A stretch of DNA of 64,000 bases, taken from contig NZ_PGFE01000001.1 in assembly GCF_002797595.1 (NCBI RefSeq), positions 868,001 to 932,000 on the forward strand, written 5' to 3'. The notes below the pieces were generated by a model. That model saw only the letters and a list, made by a program, of their open reading frames with translations. It had not been told where the DNA came from and ran no database searches. A program made the translations under genes and the position numbers. This document shows, piece by piece, positions 15,422 through 23,498 of this stretch. Position 1 is the stretch's first letter. The number at the start of each line of letters is the position of its first letter. The DNA is from Sediminihabitans luteus. GTDB lineage: Bacteria; Actinomycetota; Actinomycetes; Actinomycetales; Cellulomonadaceae.

Positions 15422-17169
15422 CCACGCACCCCCAGGTAGCCGCGTCGCAGGGGCACGGGCAGGGGGCGCGCGGACGTCTCGCCGAGCAGCCGCTTGGCGA
15501 CGAGCTCGGCGCTGATCACGCACATGGGCAGGCCGACGCCGGGGACGGTGCCGCTGCCCGCGCGGTAGAGCCCTTCGACGCGCCGCGAGGCGTTCCCGGG
15601 CCGGAACATGGCCGACTGGCGCAGCGTGTGCTCCATGCCGAGCGCGGTCCCGCGCCACGCGTGGAACGTCTCGTGGAAGTGCGCGGGCCCGACGACGCGC
15701 CGCGTGACCACGCGTTCGCGCAGGTCGTCGACGCCGGCCCACGCCGCGACCTGGTCGAGCGCGGCGTCGGCGAGCCGTTCGAGCCTCTCCTGCGAGGCGT
15801 CGTCGGCCCCGAGGCTCTCGTCGGCCGGGAACGGCACGAGCACGAACAGGTTCTCGTGGCCGGCCGGGGCGGCGGGCCGCGCGGTCCCGGCGTGGTCGGT
15901 GGCCGACGTCCGCGACACGTAGAGCGACGCGGGCGAGGGCACGTCGAGGCCGCGGACGGCGGAGGCGCGGTCGTCGCCGAGCACCGCGGCGAAGTTGCCG
16001 GGCCAGTCGCGCGTGAAGAACAGCGAGTGGTGCGCGAGCTCGGGCAGCTCGCCGCGCACGCCCGCCATGACGAGCATCGCGGAGATCCCGGGGCCCGAGC
16101 GGTCCCACGTGGGCGCCGGCAGGTCGGCGTACCGCTGCGGGAGCAGCGCCGTCTCGGTGTGGTGCAGGTCGGCGGCCGAGACGACGACGTCGGCGGCGAG
16201 CTCCTCGCCACCGGCGAGCCGCACGCCCCGGGCACGACCGCGGGGCCGCCGTCCGAGGTGACGCAGCCCGACTCGACGGAACGCATCCCGGCGCGGGCGG
16301 CCGTCGGGGTCCTCGGGCGCGTCGACGAGGATCTCCTCGACCTCGGTCGAGGTACGGATCGTCACGCCCCGCTCGCGCGCGAGGCGTTCGAGCGCCTCGA
16401 CGAGCGTGTACATGCCACCGCGCGGGTACTGCACCCCGTCGACGAGGTCGAGGTGGCTCATGAGGCTGTACAGCGCGGGCACCCGGTAGGGCGACGATCC
16501 GAGGAACACCGCGTGGTATCCGAGCACCTGGCGCAGCCGGGGGTCGCGGACGGCGCGTGCGGCCTCCTGCGCGAGCGTGCGGGTCAGGAGGGTCGCGAGC
16601 CGGGGCAGACGGCGCAGCACGGCACCGTCGACCGCGCGGTCGAGGCGCGCGAACGTCGTGTAGAGGAAGTGGTCGAGCGCGAGCCGGTAGGCCTCGCTCG
16701 CGCGTCGCGCGTACGCGGTCACGCGTTCGCCCGCGCCCGGTTCGAGCCGGTCGAACGTCGCGGCGTTGGCGACCGGGTCGCGCGTCACGTCGAGGCGGTC
16801 GTCGCCCGTGCTCGGTCCGTCGCCCGAGGGCTCGAAGAACACGCGGTAGCCGGGGTCGAGCGGCACGAGGTCGAGGTGGTCGGCGACGTCCTCGCCGAGC
16901 ATCGCGAAGTAGTGCTCGAACACCTCGGGCATGAAGTACCACGACGGTCCCGTGTCGAACCGGAACCCGTCGACCTCGAGCGTGCCCGCCCGCCCGCCGA
17001 CGCTCTCGCCCCGCTCGACGACCGTGACCTGTGCGCCGCCGTGCGCGAGCAGGGCCGCGGTCGCGAGGCCCGCGACGCCACCGCCGACGACCACGACGCG
17101 CAGAGCCTCTCCGTGCGTACCGCCCGCGTGCGTGCTGCCCCCGTGAGACGCAGCCGCCCGGCGGCTCAC
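15418..17169 (-). CDS. crtI: Phytoene desaturase CrtI
   Basis: 583 residues from GTG 17169, overlapping crtB by 4 bp; the open frame continues upstream antisense to crtB but that is a shadow. FAD-binding VVVGGGVAGLATAALLAHGG starts near residue 26 with Glu52 ending the Rossmann beta-alpha-beta unit, followed by GGRAGTLEVDGFRFDTGPSW. The C-terminus has the carotenoid-oxidoreductase signature AGSGTVPGVGLPMCVISAELVA. It converts phytoene to lycopene through four desaturations. A Gly/Arg-rich insert (RRPRGRARG) interrupts the substrate domain near residue 305. Confidence 0.95.
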   Translation of the reverse strand: MSRRAAASHGGSTHAGGTHGEALRVVVVGGGVAGLATAALLAHGGAQVTVVERGESVGGRAGTLEVDGFRFDTGPSWYFMPEVFEHYFAMLGEDVADHLDLVPLDPGYRVFFEPSGDGPSTGDDRLDVTRDPVANAATFDRLEPGAGERVTAYARRASEAYRLALDHFLYTTFARLDRAVDGAVLRRLPRLATLLTRTLAQEAARAVRDPRLRQVLGYHAVFLGSSPYRVPALYSLMSHLDLVDGVQYPRGGMYTLVEALERLARERGVTIRTSTEVEEILVDAPEDPDGRPRRDAFRRVGLRHLGRRPRGRARGVRLAGGEELAADVVVSAADLHHTETALLPQRYADLPAPTWDRSGPGISAMLVMAGVRGELPELAHHSLFFTRDWPGNFAAVLGDDRASAVRGLDVPSPASLYVSRTSATDHAGTARPAAPAGHENLFVLVPFPADESLGADDASQERLERLADAALDQVAAWAGVDDLRERVVTRRVVGPAHFHETFHAWRGTALGMEHTLRQSAMFRPGNASRRVEGLYRAGSGTVPGVGLPMCVISAELVAKRLLGETSARPLPVPLRRGYLGVRG

Positions 17170-18041
17170 GCGTGCACCCGCACGAGCTCGCGCACCGCGG
17201 CGCGTCCGGCCACGAGCGCCTTCTCGGCGTCGGGGACGCGCACGCGGCGGGTCAGGAGCTCGGTGGGCGGGGTCGCGGCGAGCCGCACGAGCAGGCGGTC
17301 GTAGAGCGCGAGGGTCGCCGCGACGGCGGCGCGGGCGCGGCGCGGCAGCCCGGGCATGCTCGTCCGGGCGACCTCGACGTCGTCCCGGATCTCGGCGAGC
17401 AACACCGCGAGGCAGGCGTCGTCGAGCGTCTCGGGCGTGACGCCAGGGAAGTAGCAGCGGCCGAGGTCGGCGTAGTCGGCCCGTAGGTCGCGCAGGAAGT
17501 TGATCTTCTGGAACGCCGCCCCGAGGGCGCGCGCCCCGCGCACGAGCTCCGCGTCGGGAGTCACGACGGGCGCGCCCTCGGGCCGCTCGACCGCGAGGAA
17601 TACCGCGAGGCACATGAGCCCGACCACCTCGGCCGAGCCGTACACGTAGCGCTCGTAGCTCGCCTTGTCGTGCACGAGCACGGTGAGGTCGGCGCGCATG
17701 GACGCGAAGAACGGGTCGAGCGTGCTGCGGTCGATGCCCACCTCGGCGGCGGTGCGCGCGAACGCGTGCACCACGAGGTTGGCCGACCAGCCGCTCACGA
17801 GCGCCGCGCGGGCCTCCGCCTCGAGCGCGTCGAGCGCCTGCGCGGCGTCGGGCCCGAGGCGCGTGTCGACGATCTCGTCGGCGACGCGCACGAGCCCGTA
17901 CACCGCGTCGATGTGCGCGCGGGCGCGACGACCCAGCAGGCGCGCTCCGAGGCCGAACGACGTCGAGTACTCCGCGAGCACGCCGTGGCTCGCGCGGTAC
18001 GCGGCCCGGTCGTAGAGCGCCGCTCCCACCGCGCGGCTCAC
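17166..18041 (-). CDS. crtB: Phytoene synthase CrtB
   Basis: 291 residues. It carries both Asp-rich squalene/phytoene synthase motifs: DEIVD (55-59) and DLRADYADLGRCYFP (185-199). The segment YSTSFGLGARLL near residue 25 is the usual YCAxSF-like start of the fold. It condenses two geranylgeranyl diphosphates to phytoene. GTG start overlaps the crtE stop by 4 bp and its stop overlaps crtI by 4 bp, so crtE-crtB-crtI are tightly coupled. Confidence 0.95.
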   Translation of the reverse strand: MSRAVGAALYDRAAYRASHGVLAEYSTSFGLGARLLGRRARAHIDAVYGLVRVADEIVDTRLGPDAAQALDALEAEARAALVSGWSANLVVHAFARTAAEVGIDRSTLDPFFASMRADLTVLVHDKASYERYVYGSAEVVGLMCLAVFLAVERPEGAPVVTPDAELVRGARALGAAFQKINFLRDLRADYADLGRCYFPGVTPETLDDACLAVLLAEIRDDVEVARTSMPGLPRRARAAVAATLALYDRLLVRLAATPPTELLTRRVRVPDAEKALVAGRAAVRELVRVHA

Positions 18042-19144
18042 GCGGACCGCTCCACGAGCGTGCGGGCACGCTCGGCGAGGTGGTCGCGCAGGGGGGCGGG
18101 GAGGCTGTCGAGCGCGACCGTGGCCGCGGCGACGCGGGCGTCGACCTCGCGGTGCAGCGCGTCGACGGCGCCCGTCGCGCGCAGGACGGCGCAGACCCGG
18201 GCCGCGTCGGTGGCGTCAAGGTCGGGCCGGCCGAGGTGGGCATCGAGCGTGCGCCGCTGGGCGTCGTCCGCGAGCGCGTGGGCGAGCGCGACCAGGTGCG
18301 TCCGCTTGCCCTCGCGCAGGTCGGAGAGCACCGACTTGCCGGTCACGGCGGGGTCCCCGAGCACGCCGAGCTCGTCGTCGACGAGCTGGAAGGCGACACC
18401 CATGTGCAGACCGTAGGTGGTCAGCGCGTCTCTGGCCTCCGCGGACGCGCCCGCGAGCGCCGCGCCGGCGAGCAGCGGGACGACGCACGTGTAGGTCGCG
18501 GTCTTGAGCTCGGCGACGAGCAGCGCGTCGGTGCGGCCCGGGAGCTCGGACGACGCCGCGACGTCGAGGAGCTCGCCCGCGACGGTCGTGTGGATCGAAC
18601 GGACCAGGAGACCGACTACCTCGGTCGCGACGGCGGGCGCAAGCGGGGCGCGCAGGACGACGTCGACCGCCGCGGCGATCGCGAGGTCGCCCCCGAGCAG
18701 CGCCGCGGCGTCGCCCTGGGCGCGTGCGACCTCGGGCGCGACGCCCTCGGCGGCGAGGCGGGCGCGCGTGGCACCGGCGATGTTGGGCCGCCCGCGCCGG
18801 ACGTCGTCGTGGTCGAGCACGTCGTCGTGCACGAGCATGGCGGTGTGCAGGATCTCCTGCGCGAGCGCGACGGGGACGACCGCGTCGAGGTCGTCCCCAC
18901 CGAGGCCGAGGTAGGCCGCGAGCGTGAGGCGCGGGCGCAGCATCTTGCCGCCCACCTGGTCACCGAGGTCGGCCCAGAGCTGCGCGGCGCGCGGGTCCAG
19001 GGCCAGCGCGCGGCGTCGGGCACCCTCGACGTAGAGCACGCCGGACGCACGGACGCGCCCCATCGCCTGGTCGACCGCCGACGCCACGTCGGACCGCGCA
19101 GGTCGGACGCGCCGTCGGACATCCTGCTCGAGCACCCGCACCAC
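18038..19144 (-). CDS. crtE: Geranylgeranyl diphosphate synthase CrtE
   Basis: 368 residues from GTG 19144; GTGs at 19141 and 19135 are also well placed behind the AGAGGG element, so the first residues are uncertain. The first Asp-rich motif is HDDVLDHDD (106-114) with RRGRPN after it; the second is DDELG (256-260), where the usual final Asp is Gly. KMLRPRLTL near 67 binds diphosphate. It extends FPP or DMAPP with IPP to the C20 precursor of the carotenoid operon. It lies 55 bp from galE with a palindromic operator in between, so it probably has its own promoter. Confidence 0.93.
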   Translation of the reverse strand: MVRVLEQDVRRRVRPARSDVASAVDQAMGRVRASGVLYVEGARRRALALDPRAAQLWADLGDQVGGKMLRPRLTLAAYLGLGGDDLDAVVPVALAQEILHTAMLVHDDVLDHDDVRRGRPNIAGATRARLAAEGVAPEVARAQGDAAALLGGDLAIAAAVDVVLRAPLAPAVATEVVGLLVRSIHTTVAGELLDVAASSELPGRTDALLVAELKTATYTCVVPLLAGAALAGASAEARDALTTYGLHMGVAFQLVDDELGVLGDPAVTGKSVLSDLREGKRTHLVALAHALADDAQRRTLDAHLGRPDLDATDAARVCAVLRATGAVDALHREVDARVAAATVALDSLPAPLRDHLAERARTLVERSA

Positions 19145-19158
19145 CCCTCTCGTGAATG

Positions 19159-19172
19159 CTCAGCATACTGAG
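19159..19172. promoter_or_regulatory. Palindromic operator overlapping the crtE promoter (MarR-like)
   Basis: CTCAG-CATA-CTGAG is a perfect 5-bp inverted repeat with a 4-bp centre, imperfectly extended on both sides (about 19156-19175). On the minus strand TATGCT within it fits a -10 hexamer with transcription starting about 10 bp before crtE. Corynebacterial crt operons are repressed by the MarR protein CrtR at similar sites; no marR gene is in the window, so the regulator is inferred. Confidence 0.55.
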
Positions 19173-19199
19173 TAATCAGGCCGGGGGCAGCACGGCACG

Positions 19200-20192
19200 T
19201 CAGCCGGCAGGCAGATCGATCGGCCGCGGGCCCTGCTGCCAGGCCTCCCAGGCGGAGGCGACGATCTCGTCGAGCGCGTAGCTCGCGCGCCACCCGAGCA
19301 CCTGCTCGATGCGCTCGACCGAGGCGACGAGGCGAGCTGGGTCGCCGGGGCGCCGCTCGACGACGTCCGCGGTCACGTCGAGTCCGCTCGCCCGGCCGAC
19401 CGCCTCGATCACCTCGCGCACCGACGAGCCGGTCCCCGTCCCCACGTTGAACACGTCGAACGGGCGGTCGTCCTCGCCGAGGTGGTCGAGAGCCGCGAGG
19501 TGCGCGTGCGCGAGATCCAGCACGTGCACGTAGTCACGGACGCACGTGCCGTCGGCGGTCGGGTAGTCGTCGCCGAAGATCTTCGGCCGCTCGCCCCGCT
19601 CGAGGCGGTCGAGGACCATCGGCACGAGGTTGAGGATCGCCGGGTCACCGAGCTCGGGCCAGCCTGCGCCGGCGACGTTGAAGTAGCGCAGCGCGACGAA
19701 GCGCAGGCCCCAGGCGCGCGACGCGGCGCGGCCGAGCCACTCCCCCGCGAGCTTGGTCTCCCCGTAGGGGTTCAACGTCTCGGTGTGGAGCTTCTCGTCC
19801 AGGATCGCCGAGGCCTGGTTGCCGTAGAGCGTCGCGCTCGACGAGAACACCAGCCGGTCCACCCCGGCCGACTCCATGGCCGTGACCAGGTTAGTGAAGC
19901 CCCCCACGTTCTGCTGGTAGTACCAGGCCGGCCTCTCGACCGACTCGCCGACCTGCTTGCGCCCGGCGAAGTGGACGACGGCGGTGACCGCGCGCTCTCG
20001 CATGACCCGCTCGAGCACCTCGACGGCCTCCGGCGCGGACACGTCGACCTCGACGAGCGTCGCGCCCTCGACCCGCTCGGCGCGCCCCGTGCTGAGGTCG
20101 TCCACGACGACGACGTCGTCACCGCGCTCCTGCAGGAGCCTCACCACGTGAGCGCCGATGTACCCCGCCCCGCCCGTCACCAGAATCGTCAT
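19200..20192 (-). CDS. galE: UDP-glucose 4-epimerase
   Basis: 330 residues, the standard GalE length. It has the NAD-binding TGGAGYIG at 6-13, the SDR catalytic residues in FSSSATLYG (116-124) and Tyr143/Lys147 of NPYGETK, and the GalE signatures RYFNVAGA and GDDYPTADGTCVRDYVH. It interconverts UDP-glucose and UDP-galactose in the Leloir pathway and supplies UDP-sugars for surface glycans. It sits upstream of and collinear with the carotenoid operon but is separated by the crt operator. Confidence 0.95.
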   Translation of the reverse strand: MTILVTGGAGYIGAHVVRLLQERGDDVVVVDDLSTGRAERVEGATLVEVDVSAPEAVEVLERVMRERAVTAVVHFAGRKQVGESVERPAWYYQQNVGGFTNLVTAMESAGVDRLVFSSSATLYGNQASAILDEKLHTETLNPYGETKLAGEWLGRAASRAWGLRFVALRYFNVAGAGWPELGDPAILNLVPMVLDRLERGERPKIFGDDYPTADGTCVRDYVHVLDLAHAHLAALDHLGEDDRPFDVFNVGTGTGSSVREVIEAVGRASGLDVTADVVERRPGDPARLVASVERIEQVLGWRASYALDEIVASAWEAWQQGPRPIDLPAG

Positions 20193-20258
20193 GTCACGGA
20201 TCCTAGCGCGAGTGAGCGATTCTGTGCATTCATGTTCGCTCTTGTCCGGGATTGCGGC

Positions 20259-20621
20259 TCAGCCCCAGCCGAGCGCGTGCAGACGGTCGTCGTCGATCCC
20301 GAAGTGGTGCGCGATCTCGTGCACGACCGTCACGGCGACCTCCTCCACGACCTCCTCGATCGTGTCGCAGATCGCGAGCGTCGGGTTGCGGAAGATCGTG
20401 ATGCGGTCGGGCAGCGACCCCGCGGCCCACCCGCCGTCCCGCTCGGTCAGCGGCACCCCTTCGTACAGACCGAGCAGCTCGGGGTCGTCGTCGGGCGCGT
20501 CGTCCTCGACCAGCACGACCACGTTGTCCATGCGCGCCGCGAGCTCGGGCGGCACCAGGTCGAGGCCGTCGCCGACGGCCTCCTCGAACGCCTCGCGCGT
20601 CATCTCCACCACGCACGCCAT
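20259..20621 (-). CDS. Small zincin-type metallopeptidase
   Basis: 120 residues from the ATG at 20621 (GGGGCAGG adjacent; ATG 20603 is the alternative). The HExxH zinc motif is HEIAHHFGIDDDRL (101-114), followed by a C-terminal LGWG. The segment LPDRITIFRNP precedes the catalytic helix, as in the actinobacterial metallopeptidase family formerly called DUF1025 (minimal gluzincins). It has no signal peptide and is predicted to be cytosolic; the substrate is unknown. The frame runs on through tRNA-Glu, but that part is not coding. Confidence 0.85.
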   Translation of the reverse strand: MACVVEMTREAFEEAVGDGLDLVPPELAARMDNVVVLVEDDAPDDDPELLGLYEGVPLTERDGGWAAGSLPDRITIFRNPTLAICDTIEEVVEEVAVTVVHEIAHHFGIDDDRLHALGWG

Positions 20622-20677
20622 CCTGCCCCATCCGACGGCGTGACGGACGACCGCCCCGCACGCCCGGGGACGCGTCT

Positions 20678-20707
20678 TTGCGCGGCTGCGGGCGCCCACC
20701 GTATGCT
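20678..20707 (+). promoter_or_regulatory. Probable tRNA-Glu promoter
   Basis: TTGCGC (20678-20683) and TATGCT (20702-20707) with an 18-bp spacer; the tRNA starts 17 bp after the -10 element. Confidence 0.5.
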
Positions 20708-20723
20708 TGTCCCGGCCAGTCCA

Positions 20724-20796
20724 GCCCCCATCGTCTAGCGGCCCAGGACCCCGCCCTTTCACGGCGGTAGCACGGGTTCGAATCCCGTTGGGGGTA
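20724..20796 (+). tRNA. tRNA-Glu (anticodon TTC)
   Basis: 73 nt without encoded CCA. Acceptor arms GCCCCCA and TGGGGGT pair. The anticodon loop CTTTCAC sits in a CCGCC/GGCGG stem, and the T-loop TTCGAAT is canonical. The discriminator is A. Confidence 0.97.
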
Positions 20797-20834
20797 CGCA
20801 GCACCACATGGGACCGGCCTCACACCGAGCGGAT

Positions 20835-20864
20835 TTCAGATTCGCCGCGAGGGTGGGGTAAGGT
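20835..20864 (+). promoter_or_regulatory. Probable tRNA-Asp promoter
   Basis: TTCAGA (20835-20840) and TAAGGT (20859-20864) with an 18-bp spacer, about 27 bp ahead of the tRNA. Confidence 0.45.
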
Positions 20865-20891
20865 TCTCACGGTTCGGAAACGGATCAGCAA

Positions 20892-20965
20892 GGCCCTGTA
20901 GCGCAGTTGGTTAGCGCGCCGCCCTGTCACGGCGGAGGTCGCGGGTTCAAGTCCCGTCAGGGTCG
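20892..20965 (+). tRNA. tRNA-Asp (anticodon GTC)
   Basis: 74 nt without encoded CCA. Acceptor arms GGCCCTG and CAGGGTC pair with one G-U. The anticodon loop CTGTCAC sits in CCGCC/GGCGG, the T-loop is TTCAAGT, and the discriminator is G as expected for Asp. Confidence 0.97.
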
Positions 20966-20976
20966 CACTGCACATC

Positions 20977-20999
20977 CGCCCGGTCATCATGACCGGGCG
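20977..20999 (+). terminator. Hairpin terminator after tRNA-Asp
   Basis: A nearly perfect palindrome with 10-11-bp arms (CGCCCGGTCA and its complement around a TC/A centre) starts 11 bp after the tRNA and is followed by TTCGTGT. Confidence 0.75.
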
Positions 21000-21010
21000 T
21001 TCGTGTCAGG

Positions 21011-21086
21011 GCTCTGTAGCTCAGTTGGTAGAGCGTTCGACTGAAAATCGAAAGGTCACCGGATCGACGCCGGTCGGAGCCACCAC
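21011..21086 (+). tRNA. tRNA-Phe (anticodon GAA)
   Basis: 76 nt with encoded CCA. Acceptor arms GGCTCTG and CGGAGCC pair with one G-T. The anticodon loop CTGAAAA sits in TTCGA/TCGAA, and the T-arm is ACCGG-ATCGACG-CCGGT. The discriminator is A. Confidence 0.97.
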
Positions 21087-21089
21087 CGA

Positions 21090-21118
21090 AACCCCCAGGT
21101 CATCGACCTGGGGGTTTC
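21090..21118 (+). terminator. Strong intrinsic terminator after tRNA-Phe
   Basis: AAACCCCCAGGTC pairs perfectly with GACCTGGGGGTTT around a 3-nt loop; the stem starts 4 bp after the CCA and ends in TTTCT. It separates the tRNAs from the holin-like gene. Confidence 0.9.
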
Positions 21119-21260
21119 TCGCGTCCCGGGACAGCCCCTGTCGGACGGCGGTGTGCGCGGCCTCACGTCGCCCCGACCGGGCCGCGTGGCGCGGTGAGTT
21201 GCGGCGACCAAACCTTCACTGTTGAGTGGGGACAGATCCACGCCGAGGAAGAGGTGAGAC

Positions 21261-21812
21261 ATGAGCGACTGGGACGACGGACACGAGCCGCCCCGACCGT
21301 CGATCGGCCAGCTCGTCGAGAAGCTCACCGAGCAGACGACGCGCCTGGTGCGGTCCGAGATCGCCCTGGTCAAGGCCGAGCTGACGACCAAGCTCACGCA
21401 CGCGGGCATCGCGATCGGACTCTTCGTCGTCGCCGGCGTCCTCGCGCTGTACGCGCTCGGGTGGCTGCTGTACGCCGCGTTCGCCGGACTCGCCGAGGCG
21501 TTCGCACCATGGCTCGCCGCGCTGATCCTCGGCGTCGCGCTGCTCGTCGTGATCGCGATCATGGCGCTCGTCGGCAAGGCGCAGCTCAAGCGCGGCATGC
21601 CGCCGACGCCCGAGGCCGCGATGCAGAGCATCAAGGACGACATCGCGACGCTCAAGGGCGGGACCTCCGCCTCGGCGACGCCGACCGCGTCCGCGAAGGC
21701 GTCCGCAAAGCCTGCGTCCTCCGCAAGCACCGCGAAGCCGACGCCGGGAACCGCGTCGACCGGCACCACGTCGACGACGTCCGCCTCGAACCCTGGGGAG
21801 AAGACCGCATGA
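21261..21812 (+). CDS. Phage-holin-family (Phage_holin_3_6-like) membrane protein
   Basis: 183 residues, ATG with GAGGAAGAGG upstream. An amphipathic N-terminal region (SIGQLVEKLTEQTTRLVRSEIALVKAELT) is typical of this actinobacterial family. Two transmembrane helices follow (about 48-75 and 82-107), then a Ser/Thr/Ala/Lys-rich low-complexity tail (TASAKASAKPASSASTAKP). Despite the family name these are chromosomal housekeeping membrane proteins, usually paired with a DUF3618 gene, exactly as here (4-bp overlap). Function is unknown; no lysis cassette is nearby. Confidence 0.85.
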   Translation: MSDWDDGHEPPRPSIGQLVEKLTEQTTRLVRSEIALVKAELTTKLTHAGIAIGLFVVAGVLALYALGWLLYAAFAGLAEAFAPWLAALILGVALLVVIAIMALVGKAQLKRGMPPTPEAAMQSIKDDIATLKGGTSASATPTASAKASAKPASSASTAKPTPGTASTGTTSTTSASNPGEKTA

Positions 21813-22087
21813 GCGCCCAGCAGGAGGCCATCGAGGCCGAGATCCGCCGCACGCGCGCCGAGCTAGCCCGCACGGTGGACGAGCTGACCGCCCGCCTCGA
21901 CCCGCGGGTGCAGGCCAAGAACGTCGCCGGCTCGGCCAAGGCCGCCGTCGACGACACGCGCACGTTCGTGACCGGTGGGGGGCTGCCCGCCGACGGCTCG
22001 CGCGCCCGCAACGTCAAGGTCGCGCTCGGTGCAGCCCTGGGTGTCGTGGTGCTCGCCGCCGTCGTGGTGCTGCGCGCACGACGCTGA
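21809..22087 (+). CDS. DUF3618 family membrane protein
   Basis: 92 residues, ATGA overlap with the preceding holin-like gene. The N-terminal helix IEAEIRRTRAELARTVDELTARLDPRVQAKN is the DUF3618 signature. A single C-terminal transmembrane helix (about 70-88) ends in ARR. Proteins of this family are small membrane components of unknown function that co-occur with the holin-like partner, presumably in one complex. Confidence 0.9.
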   Translation: MSAQQEAIEAEIRRTRAELARTVDELTARLDPRVQAKNVAGSAKAAVDDTRTFVTGGGLPADGSRARNVKVALGAALGVVVLAAVVVLRARR

Positions 22088-22462
22088 CTCCGCAGGCTCA
22101 CGCGCTGCAGGGCTCGGCCGCTGAGCCGATCGACCGCACGTCGGCCGCTGCACGGATCGGATCATCGGCCACGGCGGGAAGTCCACGGCGCCTGCGGTTC
22201 TCGCGCTGCGACACTGCGTCGCTGGTCGACGCGGTCTCGCACGTCGCGTCTCCACCCGAGTGCTCGCGCCGTCGTCCGGCTGCCCATCCAGCACGGTCCG
22301 TCCTGGCACCACGGTCCGTCGTGGCAGCACGAATCAGCGGATCCGGTCAGCCGGACCCGCTCGTTCCCCTCGCCTGGTGAAGCTCCGCCGGACCCGTGGG
22401 GCCCGGCCGTGACGTCTGACGTCGCGCCCGGCGCGATCCCCGTCGCCGGGCCGCGCGCGACG
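22088..22462. other. Non-coding stretch downstream of DUF3618 and bldC
   Basis: 375 bp between two convergent genes. I find no gene with both a ribosome binding site and coding bias. The only clear structure is the bldC-side hairpin at 22416-22466. Confidence 0.5.
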
Positions 22463-22466
22463 TCAG
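22416..22466 (-). terminator. Hairpin terminator overlapping the bldC stop
   Basis: CTGACGTCGCGC (22416-22427) pairs perfectly with GCGCGACGTCAG (22455-22466), with a further CCGG/CCGG pairing inside the loop. The 3' arm includes the bldC stop codon. Confidence 0.65.
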
Positions 22467-22672
22467 TCGTCGGACTTCTTCATCTCCTCGCTCGCCGCAC
22501 CCAGGAGCGCCCGAACCTCGGACTCCTTGTAGCGGCGGTGACCACCGAGCGTCCGGATCGACGAGAGCTTTCCAGCCTTCGCCCATCGTGTGACGGTCTT
22601 CGGGTCGACCCGGAACAGGCTGGCCACCTCGGCCGGCGTGAGCAGGACTTCGGAGTCGCCATGCACAGACAT
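22463..22672 (-). CDS. bldC: BldC-type MerR-like transcriptional regulator
   Basis: 69 residues, ATG with GAGGAGGTG upstream. The sequence LLTPAEVASLFRVDPKTVTRWAKAG followed by IRTLGGHRRYKESEVRALL is almost identical to Streptomyces BldC, a single winged-helix domain that binds direct repeats as head-to-tail oligomers and times development. In non-sporulating actinobacteria its role is less clear. It is divergent from the DUF3073 gene and close to purM/purF, the same neighbourhood as in Streptomyces. Confidence 0.96.
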   Translation of the reverse strand: MSVHGDSEVLLTPAEVASLFRVDPKTVTRWAKAGKLSSIRTLGGHRRYKESEVRALLGAASEEMKKSDD

Positions 22673-23010
22673 ACGCTGCACCTCCTCGCGGCCGCGAACT
22701 GCTCCAGCTGAGGCGCCGGACGACATGACAGTTCGTGCCAGTCCATCCATTGTCACAGGATGGGGCAATTCCACGACTTGGGAACAGGGTGAAATAGGAC
22801 GGTATTGCCCTGTAAGAGTGCTCACATTCCGCGGATCTCGGGGGTTCCGGGCCCTTCCGGGCGTGTGAGCCGCGTCCCAGGCGTGGTCATCAGGTGGAGA
22901 GAATCCCCCGGGAGGTTGTATCGTTGCCAGCGAACAGACGTACAGAACACTCCGGGGCCGCACGTGACAGCACGTTGCCGCCCCGCTCCTAGTTGAGGGG
23001 GGTCGGAGCC
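22673..23010. promoter_or_regulatory. Divergent bldC / DUF3073 promoter region
   Basis: 338 bp without a gene and noticeably less GC-rich than its surroundings near 22740-22930. GGGCAAT (22763-22769) has its complement ATTGCCC at 22804-22810, a possible leader hairpin or operator for bldC. CACGTGACAGCACGTTG near 22961 contains two ACGT cores before the DUF3073 gene. No promoter hexamers are convincing. Confidence 0.4.
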
Positions 23011-23205
23011 ATGGGCCGCGGCCGTCAGAAGGCAAAGCACACCAAGGTCGCACGGGAGCTGAAGTACTACAGCCCCGAGACCAACTATGCGGCGCTCGAG
23101 CGTGAACTGTCCCATCCCAACACCGACGTCGTGACCGAGTCGCGGTACTCCGCGGACGATGACGACGACGACCAGGGCTACGCGAACTGGTCCGACGAGC
23201 GCTGA
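23011..23205 (+). CDS. DUF3073 family protein
   Basis: 64 residues from the ATG at 23011 (GGGGGGTCGGAG upstream; an in-frame ATG at 22993 is less likely). The basic start MGRGRQKAKHTKVARELKYYSP is the hallmark of DUF3073, followed by an acidic tail with DDDDDD. The family is small, near-universal in actinobacteria and without known function; the charge split suggests RNA or ribosome association, which is speculation. Confidence 0.92.
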   Translation: MGRGRQKAKHTKVARELKYYSPETNYAALERELSHPNTDVVTESRYSADDDDDDQGYANWSDER

Positions 23206-23273
23206 CGCTCCCCACACCCCCGCTCGCGCGGGGCCATGCACGAACCCGACGCCCGGTGCGCGGAACACCTGTT

Positions 23274-23454
23274 CCGCCGCCGGGCGATCGTCGTGCGGTG
23301 AGGTCGTCGCGCTGTGAGGTCATCGATCTGTCGGCTGACCGGCGTGCCAGCAGCGGTCATCGCGCCACGAGCTGAACATCGCCGTCGGGCGATCGCCCCG
23401 GCGCGGCGGGCGGCTGCCCGCCGCCGGGCGATCGTCGTGCGGTGAGGTCGTCGC
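23274..23454. repeat. Pair of identical 37-bp direct repeats between DUF3073 and purM
   Basis: The 37 bp at 23274-23310 recur exactly at 23418-23454 (start to start 144 bp), beginning CCGCCGCCGGGCGATCG. The GGGCGATCG core also appears near 23387, and AGCGGTCAT-like segments repeat between. The 293-bp interval 23206-23498 has no credible gene; the repeat copies carry small inverted repeats and may form the 3' end of the purM transcript. Confidence 0.85.
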
Positions 23455-23498
23455 CGCCAGTGACCGCTGGCGATCGTGACCGCCGGCGACCGTGCGCG

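Noticed and set aside
20622-20807. N-terminal extension of the small metallopeptidase (MVLRTPNGIRTRATAV)
   Set aside because: It is a translation of the antisense strand of tRNA-Glu; the family starts near the ATG at 20621.
21261-22087. Prophage lysis genes, because of the holin-like family name
   Set aside because: The holin_3_6-like/DUF3618 pair is a chromosomal actinobacterial pair and no endolysin or structural phage gene is near.
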